40,532 nucleotides of DNA from Turneriella sp. (GTDB lineage: Bacteria > Spirochaetota > Leptospiria > Turneriellales > Turneriellaceae). The stretch spans positions 1-40,532 of the forward strand of contig JABARV010000012.1 of assembly GCA_019186965.1 (NCBI GenBank), written 5' to 3'. The stretch's first letter is position 1. Each line of letters opens with the position of its first letter. The notes below the pieces were generated by a model. It was not told where the DNA came from and searched no databases. It saw only the letters and a program-made list of their open reading frames with translations. Positions 34,101 through 40,532 of this stretch are shown here, piece after piece. Made by a program: the position numbers and the translations under genes.

Positions 34101-34693
34101 TCCACGTTTGGGCGGCGCGCCCTAACGTTGGTTTAACCTGGCAGCAACAGTATTCGGCAAAAACCCGCACATACATCCAAGGGGACGCATCGTATAATGG
34201 GGCCAACTATTTTCCCGTAAGTTCATCGACGACAGTTGCGCTCGTTCAAGACGCCAATACAGGCTATGGGCCAGAAGCCATCAATATGCTTTCGGGGTAC
34301 ACCGACGGCACGTACTGGGTGACGGTGATTAACTGGTCTCAGTGGTATCATAGTCATCCCGGATATGCGACTACCAAAGCTGCACAACGTTGGGATGTGA
34401 CACAAGTTAGCATAAAAGTTTACGACAAAGATGGCTTGGCTTTTGAGATTATTGCTGCAGAGCCAGCAACGACCCCAACGGCATTGGCACCAGCAACGGC
34501 GGTTGCAGGGTGCGGTTTAGGCGGTGCCAGCGATTGGACTGAGTGCGAACTGTGGCAGGCGTTCAAAATTACCGTTGCGGGAGGTGGGGCGGCAGGGAGG
34601 AAATTTACCCCCGTCAACACCTACCAAAATTGGCAAGATGTATCGGGTGCCAGTGTGTACGATATGAATAAATGTTATCTCAAGACATTCTGA
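31145..34693 (+). CDS. Giant surface lipoprotein with Ig-like repeats and DUF2135-like module
   Basis: 1182-aa predicted lipoprotein: signal with lipobox LAAC (Cys20). Regions by eye: a Big_5-like Ig domain (51-143, TIEVTLSKECTDATVTNTANY); four tandem repeats of about 110 aa (145-600) each ending near W/Y-x-x-D-T-x-x-P and carrying G(N/L/Y)WQ motifs; a fibronectin-like domain (601-713); two carboxypeptidase-regulatory-like modules (714-815 and 818-940); and a DUF2135-like module (944-1105) with LSWGAANPIDPDIHLVG and GYGPEAINMLSGYTDGTYWVTV. GGGAG supports ATG 31145 over the in-frame start at 31112. Function unknown; surface exposure is likely. Codon and G+C usage differ from flanking genes. 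Confidence 0.8.
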   Translation: MKRLRIVGFIFMTTLLLAACGRVTDTSEKEITVANSGVSIDSAAAQETAAAPVYVSHTVVSNNTIEVTLSKECTDATVTNTANYIVNGGLQVQSVTKDATDKAKLILTTTTQQAQAYTLTILNLTSLAGTPITGVIQIPFTGLSLPAATFTWRNPVDQSALPITIGSWTLCDPNVSSSACTVQPYYNKNAVDILVSGTDVAAYRYKLDAGSWGSEIPVATPLTLSGLSEGYHTLYIVVKHTLGYWQETTSPDVKIFSWVQDTLPAADAAFDTVTLPTTNGGTTASQSVNIRVIGSEIARYQICLDNGAYNDCTTSTFKGTTPTSVNTNISIPNADYTAILTPGSATFKVIGYDASGNAQATPVAAGTFSYTIDTQNVEAVFKVSDLPSSINNGTTSATVNVLSTYGAVTYIGAIIDGTDCGTIDWVTLAASPVPVATPITRSGMTDTVPQKTICAVGRSIGGLWQGSWNGTGTPPNITKYTWLIDTTAPSVTIYWQNPITAPTSTTQTSGYKFQVSSSGGASHYRYAVVTGAGTPCSSGTYSGDITIENDISVDPPTILTTGTTVYKVCVVAGDLAGNWQSTSAASQTAEWTVDLEAPTANPSFAAASSSARSFNTAALTFSIDNTTATSDTFYYEVQVATDAAFTNIVADTTVKSCKAVSLPECPSALATKDFAVAVDAFQSPSYYARVKAGDSLGNMHSGFSAASAEHFVVGKIVGVIKNELNANVSGVAVKLLTNAGSDVTALYGGTITTDASGAFTIDNVRTAKLGYQIRVAEGDATYYPATKRNITVQEKGTAGSLQTNIGTLGVATKAGASTQTITAKVIDADDGWMLGYAEVKLIDYLGATVATARSLTTAADCTNIPPVGSPPTNIPKAKFDSGATCGDVSFANVAPGTYTIQVNGDSWGTSNQRYNQLNVEGLVVHSSTVAKGRIPMVRLLTGQDLKIVLSWGAANPIDPDIHLVGTVPAGQSVTNVNGDNCNTDHFHVWAARPNVGLTWQQQYSAKTRTYIQGDASYNGANYFPVSSSTTVALVQDANTGYGPEAINMLSGYTDGTYWVTVINWSQWYHSHPGYATTKAAQRWDVTQVSIKVYDKDGLAFEIIAAEPATTPTALAPATAVAGCGLGGASDWTECELWQAFKITVAGGGAAGRKFTPVNTYQNWQDVSGASVYDMNKCYLKTF

Positions 34694-34703
34694 GGGTAAA
34701 AAT

Positions 34704-37700
34704 ATGTGCCATAAAACATATCCACGGTTAGCTCTCTTTTTAACCACGCTTACGCTGCTATGGACTACTCCGGCTTGCGTCGGCAAATTTTTATCGACAA
34801 TGCTCTCTGAAGAAGGGGCTAATTTTCGGATCATTGAAGCCAGCGCGGTGGCTAACACCCGTATTCGGGTTTCGTTTAACCGCCCGCTCGACAAAACGCA
34901 AGGGGCGAGCACGGTGTTGAGTAATTACAGCATCCCGGGTTTAACGTTGATGTCGGTGGAAGCGGGCTCTGAATCCAACCAAGTTTTTTTGAATTTGGAT
35001 CCCAGCGAAACCTCAGCTAACAACCGTATGCAGCATAAATCGTACACTCTCACTGTCTCGAATGTACTCAACCAAACATTAGACCCACTTTTGCCCGAGG
35101 GACGCTCGATGACTTTTATGGGCGCACGCTGGCTGCGGGCTGTATGCCAAAACGACGACGGCACTTCGTCGTGTCCGCCTTTGGCGGCAACGGGCGGTAC
35201 ACAAGGGTATGAAATTAAAGTACGCGGCGACTATGCGGTGGGTGTCAACTACCGCTGGCGGTTGGTTGATCCTTCCACCAGTACCCCTAAACCGGCTTGC
35301 GAAAACCCAATGCACACCAATTATGCAACGTGTAACGATGGTGCCTTGCCTGCATACGACAACGGGTTGGGTAACGGCACGACAACACTGGATTGGAATG
35401 TAACCCCTATTCCTGTAAGCACCCCCATCCGGATCAGCGGTCTTGCCACGGGCAATTACCGTTTAGAACTCATGATCCAAGACGCGGAGGGCGCATGGCA
35501 GCCGACAAGTGAACAGACGGTGTACGATTTTTTTGTCGATGGAACTTCGCCGGAAAGAATTGGCTTAAGTAATGCCGGAGGGCCTTCGTCAGTGCCTGCG
35601 TATACTACTCTTACTAACGTGCAAATTACTAATATCGGGATACGTCCCCGAAGCTGCACCGAATTCCCCAACCCGGCACCCGATTGTTCAGCGTCGCCTG
35701 AGGCGCCGTCGCACTATAAATACCAAATTCTCTATAAAGCAGGTAGCTGCCCGAGCGCATCACCCACAGAGATTGTGCCTTGGACGAGTGAAGTTTCGGC
35801 AAACATCCCCATCACCTACGACATGAGCGCCAACGGTGAAGGTTGCTATACCATCCGTGTTCTCGCACGCGACATTGCAGGCAACTGGCAATGCGACACC
35901 AGTGGCGGCGATGCTGCGCCGAGCAAATGCCAACACGGCCTGGGTACGGGTAGTATCAATGACTTCTTTAATAACCGTGCGTATCAGGTGGCGCATATCC
36001 ATTTTGACCAGACTGCGCCCACCGCAAGTTTTATGAGCGGCACCACCCCCAATAACCCAACGGCATCGACGACGTTGACGATTGGGGTTACCGCCGCGGC
36101 GGATGTACCCTATTTTCGCTACCGTATCACAGGGCCAGGCCAAGCAGGTGTTTGGACTGGTGATAAAGTTTCCGGTGCCGGTGGGGTGGCAAACCCTTAT
36201 ATCGCGGGTAATCCTCCGGGGGAATATATCTCTGCCTCTGGCCTCACCGATGGTGGCACATACACGGTGGATATTATCGGTAAAGACGCTGCAGGAAATT
36301 ACCAATCCACCTCATCGCCGACTTCTTATACATTTACTGTTGATACGACTGTGCCGACGGCGACGCTCACCGCGTACACCGGCGCAGGGGGGTGTGTCGG
36401 CCAACAGGGGTTGCCCAATAACCCGACGAACAACAACTGTGTTTCGGTAACGGTCGGCGGTCTTGGAGTAACGCATTACCGCGCTGCCATTGTAACAGGG
36501 ACAGCTTGCCCCACTGTAGATGGGGCTTATGCTGCAGCAGTAGATGTCAGTACAAATTATATTGATTTATCGCCTGGATTTGTCAACGGCACAACGTATA
36601 GTATTTGTGTACGCGGTGGTTCTTCCATAACAGGCCCCTTCGGTCTTGCACCGGGGGAAGTGACCCGCCATACGTTTACTTTCGATAACGCGCCGCCTAC
36701 CGGTACAGCGGTTACCCAGTTTTTAACCCCTGTCTATGCCACCGCGCCTGCCTCGGGCACCATGAAAACAGTTCTCAAAAATGCCGACGCCATTATTGGC
36801 AACACATCGGGTGAAGCGGTGCTTGCCTACAAAGGGGCTATTTACCAAACGAGCGATTGTTCGGTGACTCCGGGGCTTGCGGCGATTCAAGCGCTCACCG
36901 AGAAGTCGGTCTATACCCCCATCCAGAAAAATGGTATGGCAAATGCAGAGCAACGCGTTTGCTTTATTGGGCGCGATGCGGCTGGTAACTACCAAACTTC
37001 AGTGCAGCAGTACTCGTTCACCGTTTTTGATCCGGTAACGCCTTCCGACGGCGGTGGTGTCGACGATACAGCGTATGTATCGAATTTTAATTTTACTTGG
37101 GCGGGATTACCCAACAATGTCACAGAAATTCGTATTCGCATTTGCACCGATTCTGCCTGTGCGTCGCCCATCCCTGGATTTCAAAACGGCGTGGCACTGT
37201 GTTCGAGCGCGGCAACGTGCGTAGCAACGACGAGCTATAACGTTGTGAGTAACTGCACCGGCTTGGGTTGTATTAAGTCGTTGAACGGTTCGCGGTACTA
37301 TGCGCAGCTCAAAGTGGTCGACGCATCGGGGAATGCCAGCGAGTTTGGTTCAACCTCTGACGGCAAAGTGGTTACGGGCGGCGTTGCGGGAATTATACGC
37401 GATACTAATGGCAATGCGGTCAGTGGAGCCACAGTAACGCTTTACGACAACACCTGCGGCGGCGCCGCGTACGGAAGTGCAACGACAGCGGGTGCAGGTA
37501 CGTTTACCATCAACAACGCAACGCCTGCATACCCACCCATTGTACTGGCGACTAACGGCCACTGTCTTAAAGTGACCGCTTCGGGGGGACGGCAAGGCAC
37601 AAAACAATACATCCAAGTGGATCCAGCCATCGATACCAATGTGGGTAGCATCTACGTGGTCGATCCCACGGGTAAAGGGTGTATCGTCGGAGCGTTGGTC

Positions 37701-38948
37701 GATGGTTCCACAGGAAGCCAGTTGACGCTCTCGAACGCGACTTTTACCCTCAAAGATTGGAATGGCACAGTTATTTCGGGAGCGCCCGCACTCGATCCCG
37801 ATGGGAAACAATTTATTTTTCCTGCAAGTTGTGTAGTTGCATGGGGGAATGCACCGTACAATAATCCAGGGACAAGTGCCCCGCCGATAAACTCGCCACA
37901 GATCGATTATGGCAATGGCTTGCCCTCAGGTGTGTACTCGCTTACCGCTTCAGTGCCGTCGTATTATCCTTTCACTGAGCCTTCGATTGGTGTCACGAAT
38001 AACACGGTTGTGCATACCGGTTATTTGCCGATGGTGGCTGCTTTCAAAGATAAAGCAGTCGATTTATCCGACGCCAAGAAAATAAAAATAATTTTGACGT
38101 GGGGCACCGGTGCAAAAGATTTAGATTTGCATTTGGTCGGTCCGTCTAACACAGGCTACGATTGCCAAGCGTACAATGCCCCCGCGATTGAAAATACAGC
38201 GAGCAGTAAATTCCATATCTATTTTCAACAAAAGTATTGCGCGAACATTGGTACATCTGCCCCTTATGGTTCGGCAAACATGGCCGTCGACGACACGTAT
38301 GAATATGGCCCTGAGATTATCAATTTGAACGACGGCTATGCAGACGGTGCGTATAAAGTCTCTGTGTTTAACAACGACACCACCGCACCGAATTGGACGA
38401 ACTCGAAAGCGCGCATTTATATTTTTGCGGGAAACTATTTTTCTGGTGGCGGTGGCTTAATCAAAATGATAGATTTACACACGTCGAGCACGGATCGTCT
38501 GTGGCGGCCATTTAAGTTTTCTATATCGGGGACAACGCTCACTATCGACGATAACGCCGGATCGACCTTTGGTTATACCGCCGCAACGTATGCACAGATG
38601 GTGGGCTCGTCAAATGGTTTAGGCGGCATCACCGACCTCGTCTTGTCGGCGGGTGGTTCTGGGTACACCGTTGCACCGACGGTTACTCTCTCTGGCCCGG
38701 CAGGGGCGGGAACAACTGCGACGGCAACGGCAAGCATTACGGGTGATGTGGTGACAGGCCTTACTATCACCAGCAATGGCACGGGTTACACCTCGACACA
38801 GAACGTGACCGTCACCTTTAGCGGCGGCGGTGGGGGTAGTGGTGCCGCTGCCTCGGCAGTCGTTTCTCTCTTTGATCCCAAAACAGACCCAGGACTTTTC
38901 ACCAATGGTACGACCGTTGCGGGCGGTGCGGGGTTAGCCGACTATTAG
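34704..38948 (+). CDS. Giant surface lipoprotein paralogue with GSGYT-type C-terminal repeats
   Basis: 1414-aa predicted lipoprotein, 10 bp after the first. The lipobox TPAC (Cys25) is permissive. Big_5-like domain about 41-140 (NTRIRVSFNRPLDKTQGAS); Ig-like repeats 160-880 with recurring GNWQ/GNYQ motifs (392-395, 531-534, 761-764); carboxypeptidase-regulatory-like modules 891-990 and 993-1115; DUF2135-like module 1126-1250 (LTWGTGAKDLDLHLVGP, YGPEIINLNDGYADGAYKVSV). Unlike its neighbour it ends in a Gly/Thr-rich tail (1309-1388) with two GSGYT/GTGYT repeats. Many cysteines in the repeats suggest disulfides. A GAGGG site overlaps the previous stop. Tandem duplication and divergence is inferred. 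Confidence 0.8.
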   Translation: MCHKTYPRLALFLTTLTLLWTTPACVGKFLSTMLSEEGANFRIIEASAVANTRIRVSFNRPLDKTQGASTVLSNYSIPGLTLMSVEAGSESNQVFLNLDPSETSANNRMQHKSYTLTVSNVLNQTLDPLLPEGRSMTFMGARWLRAVCQNDDGTSSCPPLAATGGTQGYEIKVRGDYAVGVNYRWRLVDPSTSTPKPACENPMHTNYATCNDGALPAYDNGLGNGTTTLDWNVTPIPVSTPIRISGLATGNYRLELMIQDAEGAWQPTSEQTVYDFFVDGTSPERIGLSNAGGPSSVPAYTTLTNVQITNIGIRPRSCTEFPNPAPDCSASPEAPSHYKYQILYKAGSCPSASPTEIVPWTSEVSANIPITYDMSANGEGCYTIRVLARDIAGNWQCDTSGGDAAPSKCQHGLGTGSINDFFNNRAYQVAHIHFDQTAPTASFMSGTTPNNPTASTTLTIGVTAAADVPYFRYRITGPGQAGVWTGDKVSGAGGVANPYIAGNPPGEYISASGLTDGGTYTVDIIGKDAAGNYQSTSSPTSYTFTVDTTVPTATLTAYTGAGGCVGQQGLPNNPTNNNCVSVTVGGLGVTHYRAAIVTGTACPTVDGAYAAAVDVSTNYIDLSPGFVNGTTYSICVRGGSSITGPFGLAPGEVTRHTFTFDNAPPTGTAVTQFLTPVYATAPASGTMKTVLKNADAIIGNTSGEAVLAYKGAIYQTSDCSVTPGLAAIQALTEKSVYTPIQKNGMANAEQRVCFIGRDAAGNYQTSVQQYSFTVFDPVTPSDGGGVDDTAYVSNFNFTWAGLPNNVTEIRIRICTDSACASPIPGFQNGVALCSSAATCVATTSYNVVSNCTGLGCIKSLNGSRYYAQLKVVDASGNASEFGSTSDGKVVTGGVAGIIRDTNGNAVSGATVTLYDNTCGGAAYGSATTAGAGTFTINNATPAYPPIVLATNGHCLKVTASGGRQGTKQYIQVDPAIDTNVGSIYVVDPTGKGCIVGALVDGSTGSQLTLSNATFTLKDWNGTVISGAPALDPDGKQFIFPASCVVAWGNAPYNNPGTSAPPINSPQIDYGNGLPSGVYSLTASVPSYYPFTEPSIGVTNNTVVHTGYLPMVAAFKDKAVDLSDAKKIKIILTWGTGAKDLDLHLVGPSNTGYDCQAYNAPAIENTASSKFHIYFQQKYCANIGTSAPYGSANMAVDDTYEYGPEIINLNDGYADGAYKVSVFNNDTTAPNWTNSKARIYIFAGNYFSGGGGLIKMIDLHTSSTDRLWRPFKFSISGTTLTIDDNAGSTFGYTAATYAQMVGSSNGLGGITDLVLSAGGSGYTVAPTVTLSGPAGAGTTATATASITGDVVTGLTITSNGTGYTSTQNVTVTFSGGGGGSGAAASAVVSLFDPKTDPGLFTNGTTVAGGAGLADY

Positions 38949-38975
38949 GTACTTAGCCCTGCCCATATTAGCATA

Positions 38976-39027
38976 AACAAACGTCCAATATAACGAATTT
39001 TATTGGACGTTATATTGAACATTTGTT
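38976..39027. promoter_or_regulatory. Competing hairpins between the lipoprotein and YeeE-like genes
   Basis: Two structures share sequence. Hairpin A: 38980-38990 pairs exactly with 39001-39011 (AACGTCCAATA and its complement, 10-base loop). Hairpin B: 38976-38995 pairs with 39008-39027 at 18 of 20 positions; the two differences would be G-U pairs in minus-strand RNA. Both cannot form at once. It could be a bidirectional terminator or an attenuation-like leader of the downstream transporter; no strong T-run follows on the plus strand. Confidence 0.6.
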
Positions 39028-39038
39028 AAGTTGTCCTT

Positions 39039-39046
39039 GGGGGGGG
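39039..39046 (+). repeat. G8 homopolymer at the ribosome-binding site of the YeeE-like gene
   Basis: Eight G in a row end five bases before the ATG at 39052 and take the place of the Shine-Dalgarno sequence. Tracts like this can change length by slipped-strand mispairing and so alter translation. Whether it varies cannot be seen from one sequence. Confidence 0.6.
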
Positions 39047-39051
39047 TAACT

Positions 39052-39546
39052 ATGGCACCTGAATATATATGGCCTTTTTGGTTGGGCGGTCTTATGATTG
39101 CTCTTGTTTCAATTAGTCTCGTGGTTATAACGGGAAAGTTTTTGGCAGTTACGCGGGGATACGTGACAGCGTGTTCTGTTTTTTCACGCCTAAAGTATTT
39201 TAAAAAGCGTGGGGGTGGACGAATTTTTTCGTATAGCAATCTTTTTGCTGTAGGCCTTATTGCAGGCGGCGCTTTAGCTGCGCTTACGACAACAGGCTGG
39301 CATCCCACTTGGGATTTAGGAAGCTTTAACCAAATTTGGGGCGAAAGCCTTCTTGTTAAAGGTTTGGTTCTTACGACAGGCGGATTTCTTTGGGGCTTAG
39401 GTTCGCGCCTTGCAAAAGGTTGTACTTCGGGAAATTCTATTACAGGGCTTTCGAAAGGTTCGCCTGCAAGTTTTGTTGCAACGTGCGGATTTCTTATTGC
39501 GGGAGTTGTCGTCACCTTTGCGATTTCTTTTTTAAGTAGAGTTTAA
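39052..39546 (+). CDS. YeeE/YedE family (TsuA-like) transporter, first half
   Basis: 164-aa membrane protein with about four helices and the YeeE/YedE motif GGFLWGLGSRLAKGCTSGNSITGLS (about 116-140), whose conserved Cys is involved in moving thiosulfate or related sulfur species in TsuA. Full-length TsuA-type proteins have two such halves; here the second half is a separate gene 11 bp downstream. An in-frame TTG at 39031 exists, but the ATG at 39052 after the G8 tract is preferred. A regulatory-looking hairpin region lies upstream. Confidence 0.82.
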   Translation: MAPEYIWPFWLGGLMIALVSISLVVITGKFLAVTRGYVTACSVFSRLKYFKKRGGGRIFSYSNLFAVGLIAGGALAALTTTGWHPTWDLGSFNQIWGESLLVKGLVLTTGGFLWGLGSRLAKGCTSGNSITGLSKGSPASFVATCGFLIAGVVVTFAISFLSRV

Positions 39547-39557
39547 TAGGAGTAAAA

Positions 39558-40064
39558 ATGGGTTGTGCAGAAGCGTTTGAAGATTCAAACTTAACAAGTG
39601 TTATTCCAACAGAAGAAGTTGTACAAGGCGCAGCTAGTAAAATTAAAGAAAATGCGTTGCGTGCAGTTTTTTTAAGCTTGGGAGTTCTCTTCGGGTATAT
39701 TCTTATACGCGCAGGGGTATCGAGTTACGATGTAATCCGCGATATGTTTCTTTTCAAGTCGTGGCACATGTACGGCGTTTTGGGTGTTGCGGTTCCCGTA
39801 TCTTTTTTAGGAATTCAGCTTTGGAAAAAACTCCGCCGTAAATCCCTTTTGGGTTTAGAAACAGATTGGGAAAATGATAAGTTGACAAAAAACCATGCCA
39901 TAGGTGGTCTTATCGCAGGTTCGGGTTGGGCGCTTACCGGCGCATGCCCTGGCCCGGCGCTTGCTATTTTGGGGTACGGGCTTTATTCAGGAGCATTTAT
40001 TGTACTTGGAATTTTTTTGGGAACTTATGTATACGCCCTTTTTCACGAAAAATTTGAAGCGTGA
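39558..40064 (+). CDS. YeeE/YedE family (TsuA-like) transporter, second half
   Basis: 168-aa membrane protein: a soluble N-terminal stretch of about 30 residues, then about four helices, with the paired motif [26 protein letters not shown] (about 115-140), including the conserved Cys of GACPGP. It presumably dimerises with the preceding gene product to form a complete sulfur-compound permease. GGAG lies before the ATG. Its stop overlaps the GTG start of a cysteine synthase gene (GTGA), so import and assimilation are probably translated together. Confidence 0.82.
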   Translation: MGCAEAFEDSNLTSVIPTEEVVQGAASKIKENALRAVFLSLGVLFGYILIRAGVSSYDVIRDMFLFKSWHMYGVLGVAVPVSFLGIQLWKKLRRKSLLGLETDWENDKLTKNHAIGGLIAGSGWALTGACPGPALAILGYGLYSGAFIVLGIFLGTYVYALFHEKFEA

Positions 40065-40453
40065 AAGGCATAGCTAAAAATTTTTCAGAGGCTGTAGGTA
40101 ATACGCCTCTTATAGAACTTTTTAGCCTTTCTGCGCTTACGGGGTGTCGTATTTTGGGAAAGGCTGAGTTTATGAACCCTGGAGGTTCTGTAAAAGACCG
40201 TGCCGCGCTCTATATGATTAACGATGCGGAAAAAAAAGGTCTTCTCAAAAAAGGCGGAGTTATTGTCGAAGGAACCGCAGGCAATACGGGTATCGGGCTT
40301 ACCCTCGTAGGAAACGAACGCGGGTATAAAACAGTTATTGTGATGCCCTCGAACCAATCGCAAGAAAAAATTGATTTTTTGCGCGCTATTGGCGCAGATG
40401 TTCGCTTGAGTCTGTTGAAAAACTCAGCCTTTACAACAGATACTTGTTTTTGA
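40061..40453 (+). pseudogene. Cysteine synthase, 5' part, interrupted
   Basis: The first 116 or so residues are a clear PLP-dependent cysteine synthase (CysK/CysM type): [21 protein letters not shown] with the PLP lysine Lys45, [16 protein letters not shown] and [22 protein letters not shown]. After GADVRL (about 40407) homology stops, the frame continues [14 protein letters not shown] and ends at 40453, far short of the usual 300 or more residues. The foreign sequence looks like an insertion-element end. Without the second domain the product should be inactive. Distinguishing cysK from cysM needs the missing part. Confidence 0.7.
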
Positions 40454-40532
40454 CCAAAATTTTTAACATTGCTTATTTCTTTTATAAGCTTTTTGACATA
40501 TATAGGCATAAGTGCTATCATGCTGTCTGATA
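40408..40532 (+). mobile_element. Putative left end of an insertion sequence in the cysteine synthase gene
   Basis: From about 40408 the sequence GAGTCTGTTGAAAAACTC begins, resembling terminal repeats I associate with IS1182/IS5-type elements; TCTGTTG (40411-40417) recurs inverted as CAACAGA (40434-40440). The stretch is AT-rich, non-coding and ends in a promoter pointing right, where a transposase gene would be expected beyond the window. The other end and any target duplication are not visible, so an alternative is a rearrangement or assembly junction. Confidence 0.5.
40493..40521 (+). promoter_or_regulatory. Sigma70-like promoter near the right edge
   Basis: TTGACA (40493-40498), a 17-base spacer and TATCAT (40516-40521) make the best sigma70-type match noticed in the window. 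It points out of the window to the right and fits the promoter of a transposase gene inside the putative insertion element. Confidence 0.55.

Noticed and set aside
39000-39515. Minus-strand open frame of 171 codons opposite the YeeE-like gene
   Set aside because: Pro/Arg-rich translation with no domain; the plus strand encodes the clear YeeE motif.

Overview
The window reads as chromosomal DNA from a diderm (Gram-negative-type) bacterium. It carries LPS heptose genes (gmhA, hldD), an LptA/OstA-like lipoprotein, minor pseudopilins, a probable outer-membrane barrel protein and several lipoproteins. The mixture (bacterial PC4-like protein, permissive lipoboxes, giant Ig-like lipoproteins, Ppx/GppA with an HD domain, MTA phosphorylase) resembles Leptospira-type spirochaetes. 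That is only an impression: no rRNA or other phylogenetic marker lies here and the phylum is not established. Genes are densely packed, with many 1-14 nt overlaps. No tRNA, rRNA or CRISPR array was seen.

Layout. 1-385: no gene; a roughly 210-bp imperfect palindrome. 386-6245: envelope sugar and housekeeping genes (GT4 glycosyltransferase, gmhA, lipoamide dehydrogenase, two secreted proteins of unknown function whose divergent starts overlap, hldD). 6253-7943: apt and hemW. 7949-9683 (minus): three overlapping minor pseudopilins in GspH-I-J order. 9765-17149 (plus): leucyl aminopeptidase, MTA phosphorylase, NDH-2, LptA-like lipoprotein, HIT protein, AsmA-like membrane protein, PC4-like protein and a cNMP-binding regulator, nearly all overlapping or abutting. 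17165-23656 (minus): ftsH, alkaline-phosphatase-superfamily metalloenzyme, ppx-HD, tsaD, holA. 23804-24355 (plus): acidic zinc-ribbon protein and LapA-like protein ending in a terminator. 24380-28381 (minus): htpX, a LamG-like secreted protein, rpiB, DoxX-like protein and hsp20. 28490-30243 (plus): aspartate aminotransferase and MgtC. 30367-38948 (plus): a probable outer-membrane protein, then two giant paralogous lipoproteins (1182 and 1414 aa) made of Ig-like repeats, carboxypeptidase-regulatory-like modules and a DUF2135-like module. 39052-40453: a split YeeE/YedE (TsuA-like) transporter pair followed by a cysteine synthase gene that loses homology at about 40407, where sequence resembling an insertion-sequence end begins.

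How it fits together. GmhA and HldD supply the ADP-heptose branch of LPS core synthesis; the LptA-like and AsmA-like proteins fit envelope assembly. FtsH, HtpX and Hsp20 are quality-control functions. The YeeE pair plus cysteine synthase suggests import of a sulfur compound for cysteine synthesis, probably broken in this genome. The least described part is the 30.4-38.9 kb surface-protein block, which is richer in G+C than its surroundings. Other unusual signals are a phased G8 slippery site in the DoxX-like gene whose -1 frame runs into rpiB, a hairpin holding the DoxX start codon, competing hairpins and a G8 tract before the YeeE gene, and the long palindrome at the left edge.
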